A stretch of 43,812 bases of DNA from Paludibacteraceae bacterium (GTDB lineage Bacteria > Bacteroidota > Bacteroidia > Bacteroidales > Paludibacteraceae), in contig JAGCLW010000020.1 of the NCBI GenBank assembly GCA_017646805.1, forward strand, positions 1 through 43,812, in the 5' to 3' direction. Each line of letters begins with the position of its first letter. Positions within the stretch are counted from its first letter, which is position 1. Shown one piece after another: positions 25,271-35,140 of this stretch. Both the position numbers and the translations under genes were made by a program. The notes below the pieces were generated by a model, which ran no database searches, was not told the DNA's origin, and saw only the letters and a program-made list of their open reading frames with translations.

Positions 25271-28200
25271 TTATTTTTTCATAAATGAAACACTACGAGT
25301 TGTTCCTTCTTCCGAAACAATTATCAATTGATATACTCCGGCTGGCAATGTAGAAACATCAATCGATTGTGCTGATTGAACATTCATCAATTGTTGTCCG
25401 ACGTTAGAATAAACCACCGCTTGACGAACATTCACTCCTTTTACATTGATCACATCTACTGTTGGATTTGGATAAACCACAAGATTTTCTACCTCTGCAT
25501 TTTCAACGCTTGTAGACGGATCCGGTTCTATCGGAGCTACATCAGTCGTAATCGTTGCCGATGCCGAAACTTGTTCATTTCCTCCAACAATTGTAGCAAT
25601 CGTATATGTATATGTTGTTTCCGGTTTCAAATTAGACACTTCAATCGAAGTTTCTGTTGTTGTTTGACTAAACACTTCTACTCCATTTTCGTCAAGAACA
25701 ACTACTTTGTATTCTACTCCGGCAACAGCTGACGCTGAGAAATTCGCCGTAAATCCAGTTGAAGTTATATCTGTTGCTTCCAAAATCATAGATGCAGAAA
25801 TCAACTGAATTGACGAAACAGCAGAGATTTGTTCATTTCCTTCACAAATTGTTGTCACAGTATACGTATATGCCGCATTTGTAGTCAAACCAGTTACATC
25901 AATCGAAGTTTCTGCTGTTGTTTGATTAAACACTTCTACTCCATTTTCGTCAAGAACAACTACTTTGTATTCTACTCCGGCAACAGCTGACGCTGAGAAA
26001 TTCGCCGTAAATCCAGTCTCTGTAATATTTGTTGCGTCAGAAAGTTTCGCCGCAGAGAACAATTGGAATTGTGATGAATCAGAGTTTTCTGATCTAACAT
26101 CTCCTGCTATAGCTTGAACATAATAAGATAATTTTTTGTTATAATTTGCTCTTGCCACACTCAACGAACATGTAGTAGAGTCTGTTGAAATCGGATTTCC
26201 TACGCTTGCGTTATCGTCAACACGCGTAACAAAAACCATATATGATATCGCTCCCGGAACCTCATTCCAACTCAAAGTCGCAGATTTATTGGTAATATCA
26301 GTGGCAACTCCTACAACAGGAGCAGACAATGCAGTCTTACCAGAAATTGCAATCTCTACAGGCGTTGCATTAGCATGAGAAAGCGTAAGCATTGCAGAAT
26401 AATCTTTTACTGCAACCGGTTTGTACGAAACCGTCAATTGATCACCTTCAACTGCAACAGAGAAGTTTTCCGTATCGCTAACTACAGCCGAAATTTGCTC
26501 TGTAAGATTTGAACCTGAAAGCGTAAATGTTTGAGAAATCGCTTCTCCTCCAAAAAATGCCGTTCCTAAATCTCCAATTACAAAATTATCAATTACTGGC
26601 AACGCAAGCGTTGTAACCGTTTGTTCTGATGAACTTTCTGAAGAAACGCCATTTTGATTAACAACAACAGAATATGTATATGTTGTATTTGGTTTCAAAT
26701 TTTCTACTACATAACTTGTAGAAGTTAATCCTTTTGGATTCAATATTTGCGTACCATTTTCTTTAATGATCAAATCATACGAATCTGCACCTTCTACAGC
26801 ACTCCAATTTGCTGTAAATGAATACAAACCTACTTCGGAAGCTTCCGTTGTTGTCGTTTCCGATGGATAAACAACTCCTGTAAGTGGAATTACAACCGAA
26901 GGATTAACCAATTTAGATTTCAATACAACAGTTGCAGAATGAACTCCAACTACAGATGGATTAAACGTTACTGCGATATTTCCGCCTTCGATCGGCAAAG
27001 TCGAAGTATCTACAGAGAATAATCCCGAACCATCATTTAACGTAATGTAAATTTTCTCACCTTCTACCAAACCTATTCCTTGAATAGAAAAAGTTGAAGT
27101 AGTATTTGTTGCTGAAAAATTAACCGTTCCATCATAAGTAATTGTACCACCTCCTGCTGTCATCAACGTAATTTCATTTGACGAATCAGAAGTAACGTAC
27201 GATGAATTTGCTTTAACGGTATATGAATAATTTGTTTCACTTTTCAGACCTTTAAATGTTGCAGAAGTTTCTGTAGTGACAACCGTTGCTACTACTTCAC
27301 GTTTATTATCCAAAACAGTAACCTCATACGAAGTTGCACCTTCTACATCTTCCCAATTAGCAGTAAATGAAACTGCAGAAACATTTGTTGCATCAATTGC
27401 CACCGGAGCTTTTGGTGTATTTCGTATTGAAATAGGCGTTACAGACTCCATTGTCATCGGATAATTTGTTGTGACTACACGAAGACGATAATTATCACCA
27501 TCTTCAAGCGTCGTAGGCAAAGTTCCAACCAACGTTCCTCCATAATTAGTTTTCATAGATGTAAGAATCGTTGGATTAGCAAACGATCCGTTTGCATCAG
27601 AAAGCTCAAAACGAACAACATTTGCTTCCGCATTTATATTATACACAGACATCGATCCTTCTATAGTGTATGGCAACGAAACGACATCTCCAGATACATA
27701 TTGTATTTTAGAAACATTTCCGACTTCCAATGTTGGCTTATAAATCAATGCCATATCATCAACATAGACTTGTGCTGCCGCTCCACCTGGAGTTGCATTA
27801 GTCGTAAACGTAATCAAAATATATTTAGGATCTAATCCCAACGATGCATACGTAGCATAATCAAACGGAACCGAAAGACGTTGCCATGTTGCATTTCCCG
27901 ATTCATCATTCACACGTGCATAATTGAGTTTTGCTTCTCCAACAACATGTTGCATATCTTCGTCTCGAGAAGGATCTTGGAATGAAAAATCATCATGAAT
28001 AATCGCCGAAAGACGAGCATTAACATCATTTGTCATCAATTTTACCCAAGCCGTAATAGAATCAGGACGTGACGTCATAGTTTCGCTAAATGCCTCATTA
28101 TTCTGAATTGTAGCATTATGATTAGCTTGATCTGCTGCTGACATTGCTCCGGCATTGATTTTTCCAACGGTCAAATTTCCATTAGCATTTACCCCAAATA

Positions 28201-30463
28201 CTTTATAAGAATACAAATAAACACCTTTAGAACCCACTACTGCTCCCGAACGAACTTCTGTTGTAGATTCCATACATTGACCAGCTGCCGTTCCTGCCAA
28301 AGAACCTCCTGCCGTCATGAATCCATTCCAGTTTTGAGGTTCTGCAGATTCATTACTTTCATTATCCCACAATTCAAAATCCGAATTTCCTACTTGCTCT
28401 CCATACGTAGAAGATTTTGTACGAACAGATTTCTTACCTAATTCTATTTGCTCTTCTCCAATCTTTGCAATGACATTATATGCATAAGCTGTGTTAGCTG
28501 ATAATTCTCCAAATTCATACGAACACGAAGAAGTTTGTTTTGTAGCAATTAAATCTAATGAATTATTGTAAAGTTCAATAGTGTATATTGCAGATGAAGC
28601 AACATTGTTCCAGTTAAGATAAATCGATTTATCTTTAACAGATTCATTAACTACCAATGCTTTTGGCATAACGACAACAATGTCATTTGATTTATTAGAA
28701 GATACGTTATTTTTTACGACTTTCACACTATACGTATATTCCTCACCAATAGAGCAACCGGTAACTTTATAATTCGTTGAAACAACTTCTTGATTTTCAA
28801 AAACAACTTCTGAACCTCTTTTTACTGTCAAAAGATAACGATCTGCATTATCTACCGCAGTCCAATTAGCCACAAAAGAAGAAATCGCAAGATCTGTTGC
28901 TTCTAAAGCTATTGTTGCTTCCGGACAAGCTTCGCCCGAAAGAGGAATTACTTTATTGGCAAATTCAGGAGACGAAACCGTTATTTGTCCTTCGTAAGTT
29001 CCTAAACTTGTAGGGAAAAACGCAACTTTTACGCTACTAGATGTTTGAGAAAGAGATTGTTCTTCAATAGAAAATCCTTCTCCTGAAATTGACACTGAAA
29101 TATCTTGTGTCAAATTAGCTCCTTCAAGATACAAAGTCTTCACTACTTTCTCATTTACGCTTTGCGAAAATTTTGAAAGCGGAACGTACGTGATTACAGG
29201 ACCTTTTTTAGTACGAATAGAAATCGGCTCTGATGTCTCCGAAACAAATCCTCCTTCTCCTTTTGCACAAATTGTGATTGTATAATTTGCTTCTGGAAGA
29301 AGATTTTCAACTTCATAAGAAGTCGCACTTCCGTCAACTTCTACATTTTCATTTCCATCGACAGTTTGTCCATTCGCATCATATACATTAATTACATACG
29401 ATGTCGCTCCTGCAATAGCATTCCACGTAAGTGTACAACCCGAAGAATAAACATTCTCATCGGCAACTTCGTTTAAAGCAACAACCTCAGGCGAAACAGT
29501 TGCCGAAAAATTAATTACAACATCGGCAAGATATTGAGTTGTTGCCTTCAACGTTCCGACAAAATTACCAATCTTATCTGCAACAAAATTAAGTATCAAA
29601 TCCAATGTCGATGTTTCTTTTGTAATTGTAGAAACATTATCTTGTATAGAATAACCTCCATTTGTAGATAATACCAAAGAAACGTCACTTGCAAGATTTG
29701 CCGCAGAGACAGAAATTGTTTGTTGTTGATTATTTCCTAATTTTACATTAAGAGCCTCAACCGAAGACATTGTAAATTGTGGTTGAGCCAATGTTGAAAA
29801 CGAACCCGTCAAAGAAGAAAGCGATTTAAACTCACCATTCTTAGACACTATAGAAATTTGTTGTTCTGTTGCCGATGATAAATTTTCCAAAGACAACGAA
29901 GTTTCTTTTTGTTCCGGATATTCTACTCCATTGATAGACACTATATATGTCACGGCTTGAACTCCTGCATCCCACGAAAGATCCATCGTCGTAGGAGTTA
30001 TGTTTGATGCTTTAAGATTTGTTGGTGCTGAAGGACAGAAACTAACAGCAACTCCATCATTTCCTGCCGATCCGGTTTCTACAGTCAACCCAAATTTATA
30101 TGTTCCAACCGTTGTCGCTGTGTACGAGCCATGATTATACGTTCCATTTCCACTCTTCCCTTTATCTTTCAAATCATTCGTCAACGATGTCTCCGGCTCC
30201 ACTTTCGTTGTCACTCCGGTCGGAATCGTAATCGTATATTTACAATCTCCATTTGACCCCCCAAGCGTTCCGTTTGTCATTTCAGAAACTGTAGCAGTCA
30301 AAACTACCACATCATTAACCGAAAGCGATGTTTTATCAACCGACAAAGAAACCGTTCCATTTGTTCCACTACTCCCGAATACGCTACCCACACTCATCGT
30401 AAGACCAAGAGCTAAAGTGACCAAATGTTTAAAACTAAAAAAAGTTTTTTTCATAAAATTCAT
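25271..30463 (-). CDS. Giant fibronectin-III-like surface protein with T9SS type A sorting domain
   Basis: 1730-aa secreted protein. The signal peptide (FKHLVTLALGLTMSVGSVFG) is followed by a chain of FnIII-like units marked by ANWTAVDNADRYLLTV, SWDAGVQAVTYIVSI, TWNAIAGATSYVINVY, NWEDVEGATSYEVTVL, NWSAVEGADSYDLIIKE and SWNEVPGAISYMVFVT, alternating with beta-rich modules containing ISVSGEGFSI-like strands. About residues 690-930 form a different, probably carbohydrate-binding-type jelly-roll (SDFELWDNE...AQVYVDDMALIY). The C-terminus (VVYPNPTVDVINVKG...LPAGVYQLIIVSEEGTTRSVSFMKK) is a textbook type A T9SS sorting domain. Two neighbouring FnIII units are nearly identical in DNA. Consensus promoter at 30587-30617. 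Probable adhesin or polymer-binding protein. Confidence 0.9.
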   Translation of the reverse strand: MNFMKKTFFSFKHLVTLALGLTMSVGSVFGSSGTNGTVSLSVDKTSLSVNDVVVLTATVSEMTNGTLGGSNGDCKYTITIPTGVTTKVEPETSLTNDLKDKGKSGNGTYNHGSYTATTVGTYKFGLTVETGSAGNDGVAVSFCPSAPTNLKASNITPTTMDLSWDAGVQAVTYIVSINGVEYPEQKETSLSLENLSSATEQQISIVSKNGEFKSLSSLTGSFSTLAQPQFTMSSVEALNVKLGNNQQQTISVSAANLASDVSLVLSTNGGYSIQDNVSTITKETSTLDLILNFVADKIGNFVGTLKATTQYLADVVINFSATVSPEVVALNEVADENVYSSGCTLTWNAIAGATSYVINVYDANGQTVDGNENVEVDGSATSYEVENLLPEANYTITICAKGEGGFVSETSEPISIRTKKGPVITYVPLSKFSQSVNEKVVKTLYLEGANLTQDISVSISGEGFSIEEQSLSQTSSSVKVAFFPTSLGTYEGQITVSSPEFANKVIPLSGEACPEATIALEATDLAISSFVANWTAVDNADRYLLTVKRGSEVVFENQEVVSTNYKVTGCSIGEEYTYSVKVVKNNVSSNKSNDIVVVMPKALVVNESVKDKSIYLNWNNVASSAIYTIELYNNSLDLIATKQTSSCSYEFGELSANTAYAYNVIAKIGEEQIELGKKSVRTKSSTYGEQVGNSDFELWDNESNESAEPQNWNGFMTAGGSLAGTAAGQCMESTTEVRSGAVVGSKGVYLYSYKVFGVNANGNLTVGKINAGAMSAADQANHNATIQNNEAFSETMTSRPDSITAWVKLMTNDVNARLSAIIHDDFSFQDPSRDEDMQHVVGEAKLNYARVNDESGNATWQRLSVPFDYATYASLGLDPKYILITFTTNATPGGAAAQVYVDDMALIYKPTLEVGNVSKIQYVSGDVVSLPYTIEGSMSVYNINAEANVVRFELSDANGSFANPTILTSMKTNYGGTLVGTLPTTLEDGDNYRLRVVTTNYPMTMESVTPISIRNTPKAPVAIDATNVSAVSFTANWEDVEGATSYEVTVLDNKREVVATVVTTETSATFKGLKSETNYSYTVKANSSYVTSDSSNEITLMTAGGGTITYDGTVNFSATNTTSTFSIQGIGLVEGEKIYITLNDGSGLFSVDTSTLPIEGGNIAVTFNPSVVGVHSATVVLKSKLVNPSVVIPLTGVVYPSETTTTEASEVGLYSFTANWSAVEGADSYDLIIKENGTQILNPKGLTSTSYVVENLKPNTTYTYSVVVNQNGVSSESSSEQTVTTLALPVIDNFVIGDLGTAFFGGEAISQTFTLSGSNLTEQISAVVSDTENFSVAVEGDQLTVSYKPVAVKDYSAMLTLSHANATPVEIAISGKTALSAPVVGVATDITNKSATLSWNEVPGAISYMVFVTRVDDNASVGNPISTDSTTCSLSVARANYNKKLSYYVQAIAGDVRSENSDSSQFQLFSAAKLSDATNITETGFTANFSASAVAGVEYKVVVLDENGVEVFNQTTAETSIDVTGLTTNAAYTYTVTTICEGNEQISAVSSIQLISASMILEATDITSTGFTANFSASAVAGVEYKVVVLDENGVEVFSQTTTETSIEVSNLKPETTYTYTIATIVGGNEQVSASATITTDVAPIEPDPSTSVENAEVENLVVYPNPTVDVINVKGVNVRQAVVYSNVGQQLMNVQSAQSIDVSTLPAGVYQLIIVSEEGTTRSVSFMKK
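25641..25759 (-). repeat. FnIII-unit direct repeat, copy 1
   Basis: 119-bp segment matching 25899-26017 with only two mismatches. Copies are 258 bp apart, exactly one 86-residue FnIII unit, so the frame is kept. Evidence of a recent internal duplication or gene conversion in the surface protein gene. Confidence 0.9.
25899..26017 (-). repeat. FnIII-unit direct repeat, copy 2
   Basis: Second copy of the 119-bp segment (117 identical positions with copy 1). It encodes the FSASAVAGVEYKVVVLDENG part of the adjacent FnIII unit. Confidence 0.9.
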
Positions 30464-30586
30464 TTTAAATTTATCAAGGAGAAAAAAGAAAAAACGATTT
30501 TCTTCTTTGCTTCGAACAATCCTTAATATATATTAGTATTACTTTTTCATTATTATGCAGAGAAAAAATTTTTCTCTTTCGGGTTG

Positions 30587-30617
30587 CAAAGTTAATAAAA
30601 GTTAAAAACAATACAAA
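30587..30617 (-). promoter_or_regulatory. Promoter of the FnIII surface protein gene
   Basis: Minus-strand TTTG (30614-30617), 19 bp, TAACTTTG (30587-30594). The leader to ATG 30463 is about 120 nt. Confidence 0.75.
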
Positions 30618-30752
30618 TTTATGTTAAAGAACACAAACCCAAAAGGACAAAAAAAGAAATGATGTGCAATTTCAAAAAAAATGTTTCGTCAAAAAAATAA
30701 ACACAAAGTCGTTGAAGACAAGATTTTACAAGTAAAATTCTAAAAAAATAAT

Positions 30753-30760
30753 TATTTTTG
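30753..30760 (+). promoter_or_regulatory. -7 box TATTTTTG of yjdM-lnt
   Basis: TATTTTTG about 37 nt before ATG 30798; no good -33 TTTG is visible. Confidence 0.55.
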
Positions 30761-30797
30761 CACGCAAAATTTTAACACTAAAAAAAATTAAATTATT

Positions 30798-31139
30798 ATG
30801 AATGATTTTCCTAACTGCCCAAAATGCAACAGTGAATACGTATATAGCGATGGAACAATGTTGATTTGTCCGGAATGTGCTTACGAATGGATTGCCGGAG
30901 AAAATGAAGAAGCGGAAGAAGAAGGTTTTGTTGTAAAAGATGCGAATGGAAACATCTTGCAAGATGGCGACACCGTTACCGTCATCAAAGATTTAAAAAT
31001 AAAAGGGACAACACAAGTTGTCAAAGTCGGCACAAAAGTGAAAAACATTCGTTTGGTAGATGGAGACCACAATATAGATTGCAAAATTGATGGTATCGGA
31101 GCAATGGGACTAAAAAGCGAATTTGTCAAAAAAATCTAA
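30798..31139 (+). CDS. yjdM: Zinc-ribbon YjdM (PhnA-like) protein
   Basis: 113-aa cytoplasmic protein. The N-terminal zinc ribbon has Cys7, Cys10, Cys24 and Cys27 (CPKC and CPEC), and the C-terminal PhnA-type domain reads [27 protein letters not shown] and ends in [10 protein letters not shown]. The family was once called alkylphosphonate utilisation protein PhnA, but the name came from genetic linkage and the real role is not settled. It starts a plus-strand transcript and ends 20 bp before lnt. Confidence 0.93.
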   Translation: MNDFPNCPKCNSEYVYSDGTMLICPECAYEWIAGENEEAEEEGFVVKDANGNILQDGDTVTVIKDLKIKGTTQVVKVGTKVKNIRLVDGDHNIDCKIDGIGAMGLKSEFVKKI

Positions 31140-31159
31140 TTTCTCTTTTTATCATAATC

Positions 31160-32773
31160 ATGAAAAAGAAAATCCAAAAACACATCTTACCTTATTTGCT
31201 TATTATAATCAGTTGTGTAGGATTTTGCATTCCTCTCAATATCGACAAAGCATACGTTGGACTTCTGCTTTTATTTGTTTTTGTGCCATTCCTCATAGGA
31301 GAAGATATTTTAAGCAAACAGAAATGGCACAAACTCAAATTATTCTCCACGACATTAGTCGGATTATATTTAGGAAATATCATCAGTATTGGTTGGTTAG
31401 GGAAATTATTATCCACATGGGCATACTTATTCCTTATCTACAATTCTTCGCTTCCTACTTTATTTCTTTTACTATATCATATCATCAAGAAAAAATTAGG
31501 AATTAAATATGGATTATGTTCATTTGTTGCTCTATGGGTCTGCTACGAATTTATATACCTTCAAATTCCAATTAACTTTCCAGCAATTTATGCCGGATTT
31601 TTAGTTTACACAACCAATAGCAACATTATTCAATGGTATGAATACACAGGCGTTTTAGGAGGAACTGCTTGGGTAATGATTTGCAACGCTCTGTTGTTTT
31701 ACACTTTTAGAAAAAAACATTTGACCGGCAATTGGAAAGCATGCAAAACCAACATCGTTCTTTCATGCTGTGCAATCATTCTTCCTCTACTGATTTCTTT
31801 GGCGATGTATTATTCTTACGAAGAAAAAGGAGAAAAAATGGAATGTGTATTGGTTCAATCAAATTTAGATCCCTATACAGAAAAATTTTCCACCGATCGA
31901 GAAAGCCAATTAGACACCATGTTGCTAATGGCTTATCGTGCAGTAACACCGGAAACTCGGTTGGTTGTTTTTCCTGAAACTGCATTAGAAGGAAACATTT
32001 GGTACAATGAATTAGAGAAAAACCATTTGATACGAAAAATACAATGGAATATCCAACAATATGCTCCTAATGTCAGCGTAATTGCAGGAATGGACATGAT
32101 GCAATATTACATCAGCAAAGAAGAACCAACAGAATCTGCACAACTTGCCAATGGTACGGACAATATTTGGATTGATTTTTACAATGCCGCAGGACTAATT
32201 TCTTCCAACAACGTACAAGTTTACAAAAAAAGCAAATTGGTACCCGGCACCGAATACGTTCCGTTCATTAAAGAACTGCCTTTTTTAAAAGAATGGAGCA
32301 AAAAATTAGGAGGTGGAGGTTCGAGTCGAGGAACGCAAAAAGAACCTTCTTTACTCTACACCAAAGACGCCAATTTAGCGAGCGTTATTTGTTTTGAATC
32401 CTTGTTTGGCGACTATTTAAGCAAGTTCGTAAAAATAGGAGCTGAAGCCATTGTCATCATCACCAACGATGGTCGGTGGAACAACACACGAGGCTACAAG
32501 CAACATTTTAGAATGTCAATTCTTCGAGCGATCGAAAATCGTCGAGATGTCGTTCGTTGTGGTAATACCGGAATTTCCGCATTCATCAATCAACGAGGCG
32601 ACATTATCAGCGAAACCACTTGGTGGGAAAAATGTACTTTAACCGACACTATTCATCTCAATCAAGAACAAACATTTTATTCAAAATACGGAGATTGGAT
32701 CGGCTACTTAAGTTGCATCTGCAGTTTAATTCTCATTCTCCTTTATTTTATCAAACCCAAACAAAAAGGCTGA
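31160..32773 (+). CDS. lnt: Apolipoprotein N-acyltransferase
   Basis: Inner-membrane enzyme that adds the third acyl chain to the N-terminal Cys of lipoproteins. The 537-aa protein has about seven hydrophobic segments in residues 8-220 followed by a nitrilase-type catalytic domain. The catalytic triad is visible: Glu273 in VVFPETALEGN, Lys357 in VYKKSKLVPGTEY and Cys411 in VICFESLFGDY. NDGRWNNTRGYKQHFRMSILRAIENRRDVVR and NTGISAFINQRG are family-typical. A last hydrophobic segment lies near residues 512-530. A hairpin terminator directly follows the stop. This gene matches the several lipoproteins in the window. Confidence 0.95.
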   Translation: MKKKIQKHILPYLLIIISCVGFCIPLNIDKAYVGLLLLFVFVPFLIGEDILSKQKWHKLKLFSTTLVGLYLGNIISIGWLGKLLSTWAYLFLIYNSSLPTLFLLLYHIIKKKLGIKYGLCSFVALWVCYEFIYLQIPINFPAIYAGFLVYTTNSNIIQWYEYTGVLGGTAWVMICNALLFYTFRKKHLTGNWKACKTNIVLSCCAIILPLLISLAMYYSYEEKGEKMECVLVQSNLDPYTEKFSTDRESQLDTMLLMAYRAVTPETRLVVFPETALEGNIWYNELEKNHLIRKIQWNIQQYAPNVSVIAGMDMMQYYISKEEPTESAQLANGTDNIWIDFYNAAGLISSNNVQVYKKSKLVPGTEYVPFIKELPFLKEWSKKLGGGGSSRGTQKEPSLLYTKDANLASVICFESLFGDYLSKFVKIGAEAIVIITNDGRWNNTRGYKQHFRMSILRAIENRRDVVRCGNTGISAFINQRGDIISETTWWEKCTLTDTIHLNQEQTFYSKYGDWIGYLSCICSLILILLYFIKPKQKG

Positions 32774-32796
32774 CAGATTTGTCAGTCTTTTTCTGT
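32769..32796 (+). terminator. Terminator of lnt
   Basis: Stem GGCTGACA/TGTCAGTC (one G-T pair) with loop GATT, followed by TTTTTCTG. The core CTGACA-GATT-TGTCAG is nearly the same as the hairpin in the lon leader. Confidence 0.75.
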
Positions 32797-32804
32797 TTTT
32801 TTGA

Positions 32805-32824
32805 TTTGGCACATAGTTTGAAAA
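32805..32824 (+). promoter_or_regulatory. htpG upstream motif TTTGGCA-N6-TTGAAA (sigma-54-like)
   Basis: TTTGGCA-CATAGT-TTGAAA fits TGGCAC-N5-TTG of a -24/-12 promoter but has GA in place of GC at -12. It starts about 75 nt before the htpG ATG. No TAnnTTTG box of good quality was found here, so this is the best promoter candidate. Shared with lon. Confidence 0.45.
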
Positions 32825-32880
32825 AAGGAAAAACCGAAAAAAAATTAAACAAAATACAAACTTAAAAACATTTTTTTATC

Positions 32881-34938
32881 ATGGCAAAAGGAAATATCGG
32901 AGTAACAACAGACAACATTTTCCCTGTTATCAAAAAATTCTTGTATAGTGATCACGAAATTTTTCTTCGCGAAATTGTTTCAAACGCTGTAGATGCAACT
33001 CAAAAATTAAAAACGTTAGCTTCAGTCGGAGAATTTAAAGGCGAACTTGGCGACTTAAAAGTTTCTGTATCAATAGATAAAAATACCGGAACACTTACTA
33101 TTTCAGATCACGGAATCGGAATGACTGCCGACGATATTGAAAAATACATCAATCAAATTGCATTCTCAGGAGCAGAAGAATTTGTTGAAAAATATAAAAA
33201 CGATGCCAATGCCATTATTGGTCATTTTGGTCTCGGATTCTACTCATCATTCATGGTCAGCAAACAAGTTGAAATCGTAACATTATCATACAAAGACGGA
33301 GCAAAAGCCATGCGTTGGAGTTGCGACGGTTCGCCGGAATTTACGCTTGACGAAACCGAAAAAACAACTCGCGGAACAGACATAATTCTTCATATTGACG
33401 ATGAAAACAAAGACTTTTTGGAAGAATCTCGCATCGAAGGATTACTAAAAAAATATTGCAAATTCCTTCCAATCGAAATTGCTTTTGGAAAGAAAAAAGA
33501 ATGGAAAGACGGCAAAGAAGTCGAAACAGAAGAAGACAACATTATCAACGACACCAATCCGGCATGGATTCGCAAACCTGCCGACTTAAAAGATGAAGAT
33601 TACGACAAATTTTATCGCGACCTTTATCCAATGGGCGAAAATCCATTGTTTTACATCCATTTGAATGTAGATTATCCATTTAATCTAACAGGAATACTCT
33701 ATTTTCCAAAAGTAAAAAACAACATCGAATTACAACGCAATAAAATACAATTATACTGCAACCAAGTATTTGTGACAGATTCTGTAGAAGGCATCGTACC
33801 AGAATTTTTAACTTTATTACATGGTGTAATCGATTCTCCGGACATTCCTCTCAACGTGTCTCGTAGTTATTTGCAAAGCGATTCGAACGTAAAGAAAATT
33901 TCAAGTCATATTACTAAAAAAGTAGCCGACCGTTTGCAAGAAATTTTCAAAGCCGACCGCTCTCAATACGAAGAAAAATGGGATAATTTAAGCCTATTCG
34001 TCGTGTACGGAATGTTGACCGAAGAAAAATTTTATGAAAAAGCAGAAAAATTCATGCTTTTCAAAAACACAGACAAAAAATACTTTACTCTTGAAGAATA
34101 TAAAACACTTATCACAACCGAACAAACCGACAAAGACGGAAATCTAATCGTCCTCTACACCAACAATACAATTGACCAACATTCATACATCGAAACAGCA
34201 AAAGCAAAAGGTTATGATGTCATCATTCTTGACGGACAATTAGACAATCACTTAATCAACACATTGGAACAAAAAAACGAAAAAATGCGTTTCGTTCGGG
34301 TTGATGCCGATGTTGTTGAAAGACTAATCGTAAAAGAAGATTTATCATCAACAAACCTAACCGACACTCAACGTGATGCACTGACAACCGTATTTCGCAG
34401 CCAAGTTCCGAAAATGGACAAAACCGAATTTATGGTGACATTTGAAAATCTTGGCAGCAATGCGTTACCAATTATCATCACCCAACAAGAATTTATGCGA
34501 CGAATGAAAGACATGTCTGCCATGGGAGGAGGAATGATGAGTTTTTATGGAGAAATGCCAGACTCTTACAACTTGGTTGTCAACACGGCAAATCCAATCA
34601 TCGAACGCATTCTAAAAACAACCGAATCCGCTTGCAATGCAAACGTTGCTCCAATTCTTGCAGAAAAGAAAAAAATCGACGATCGCATCACAGACATCAA
34701 CACTGAAAATAAAGACAAAAAATACGACGAAATCAGTCAAGAAAGCAAAGACGAAAAATCCGCTCTTGAAAAAAATAGTGGAGAATTACGCTCAAAAGCC
34801 GATGCGATTTACTCCGAATTTGCAAAAGAAAACAAAGAAATTCGTCAAGTAATCGATCTTGCATTACTCAACAACAATATGCTTCGAGGCGAAGCTCTAA
34901 GCAACTTTGTAAAAAGAAGCATTGACTTGATGAAATAA
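32881..34938 (+). CDS. htpG: Molecular chaperone HtpG (Hsp90)
   Basis: Cytosolic ATP-dependent chaperone dimer. The 685-aa protein has the N-terminal GHKL ATPase with EIFLREIVSNAVDA (Glu and Asn of motif N), ISDHGIGM, and IGHFGLGFYSSFMVS as lid and phosphate-binding loop. The middle domain has NVSRSYLQSD with the catalytic Arg. The C-terminal dimerisation part holds MRRMKDMSAMGGGMMSFYGEMP and ends in LLNNNMLRGEALSNFVKRS. A charged segment near residues 596-640 (KKIDDRITDINTENKDKK) is longer than in E. coli, as usual for Bacteroidota. Single-gene unit with a strong terminator. Confidence 0.97.
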   Translation: MAKGNIGVTTDNIFPVIKKFLYSDHEIFLREIVSNAVDATQKLKTLASVGEFKGELGDLKVSVSIDKNTGTLTISDHGIGMTADDIEKYINQIAFSGAEEFVEKYKNDANAIIGHFGLGFYSSFMVSKQVEIVTLSYKDGAKAMRWSCDGSPEFTLDETEKTTRGTDIILHIDDENKDFLEESRIEGLLKKYCKFLPIEIAFGKKKEWKDGKEVETEEDNIINDTNPAWIRKPADLKDEDYDKFYRDLYPMGENPLFYIHLNVDYPFNLTGILYFPKVKNNIELQRNKIQLYCNQVFVTDSVEGIVPEFLTLLHGVIDSPDIPLNVSRSYLQSDSNVKKISSHITKKVADRLQEIFKADRSQYEEKWDNLSLFVVYGMLTEEKFYEKAEKFMLFKNTDKKYFTLEEYKTLITTEQTDKDGNLIVLYTNNTIDQHSYIETAKAKGYDVIILDGQLDNHLINTLEQKNEKMRFVRVDADVVERLIVKEDLSSTNLTDTQRDALTTVFRSQVPKMDKTEFMVTFENLGSNALPIIITQQEFMRRMKDMSAMGGGMMSFYGEMPDSYNLVVNTANPIIERILKTTESACNANVAPILAEKKKIDDRITDINTENKDKKYDEISQESKDEKSALEKNSGELRSKADAIYSEFAKENKEIRQVIDLALLNNNMLRGEALSNFVKRSIDLMK

Positions 34939-34988
34939 AAATTTCAGATTTTCTTTTTTTCATAATTTTTTATTTTTAATCGTTTCCA

Positions 34989-35028
34989 AGAGATACTGTG
35001 CATTCCTCGTACAGTATCTCTTTTTTTT
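34989..35028 (+). terminator. Terminator of htpG
   Basis: Perfect 11-bp stem AGAGATACTGT/ACAGTATCTCT with an 11-nt loop and seven or more Ts. Confidence 0.92.
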
Positions 35029-35063
35029 CAAGAAAAATACATCATAGATTGAAGAAAAATAAC

Positions 35064-35071
35064 TATCTTTG
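35064..35071 (+). promoter_or_regulatory. -7 box TATCTTTG of purL
   Basis: TATCTTTG; transcription would begin near 35076, just before a hairpin TGCGTGAAA/TTTACGCA (35081-35100) that would form the very 5' end of the purL mRNA. ATG is at 35141. Confidence 0.65.
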
Positions 35072-35140
35072 TCAGGTTATTGCGTGAAAAAATTTACGCA
35101 CACAAAAAAATCATTGTAAACAATAAAAACAAAATAAGAA

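Larger units (their letters stand above)
30464..30797. other. Divergent intergenic region with two promoters
   Basis: 334 bp without a gene. It contains the minus-strand promoter of the FnIII gene (30587-30617), a near-perfect A/T palindrome GAGAAAAA/TTTTTCTC at about 30560-30578 in the leader of that transcript, and the plus-strand -7 box of yjdM (30753-30760). Nothing else was recognised. Confidence 0.6.

Noticed and set aside
32320..32345. tRNA-like GGTTCGAGTC sequence
   Set aside because: It is inside the lnt coding region and no cloverleaf can be formed around it.
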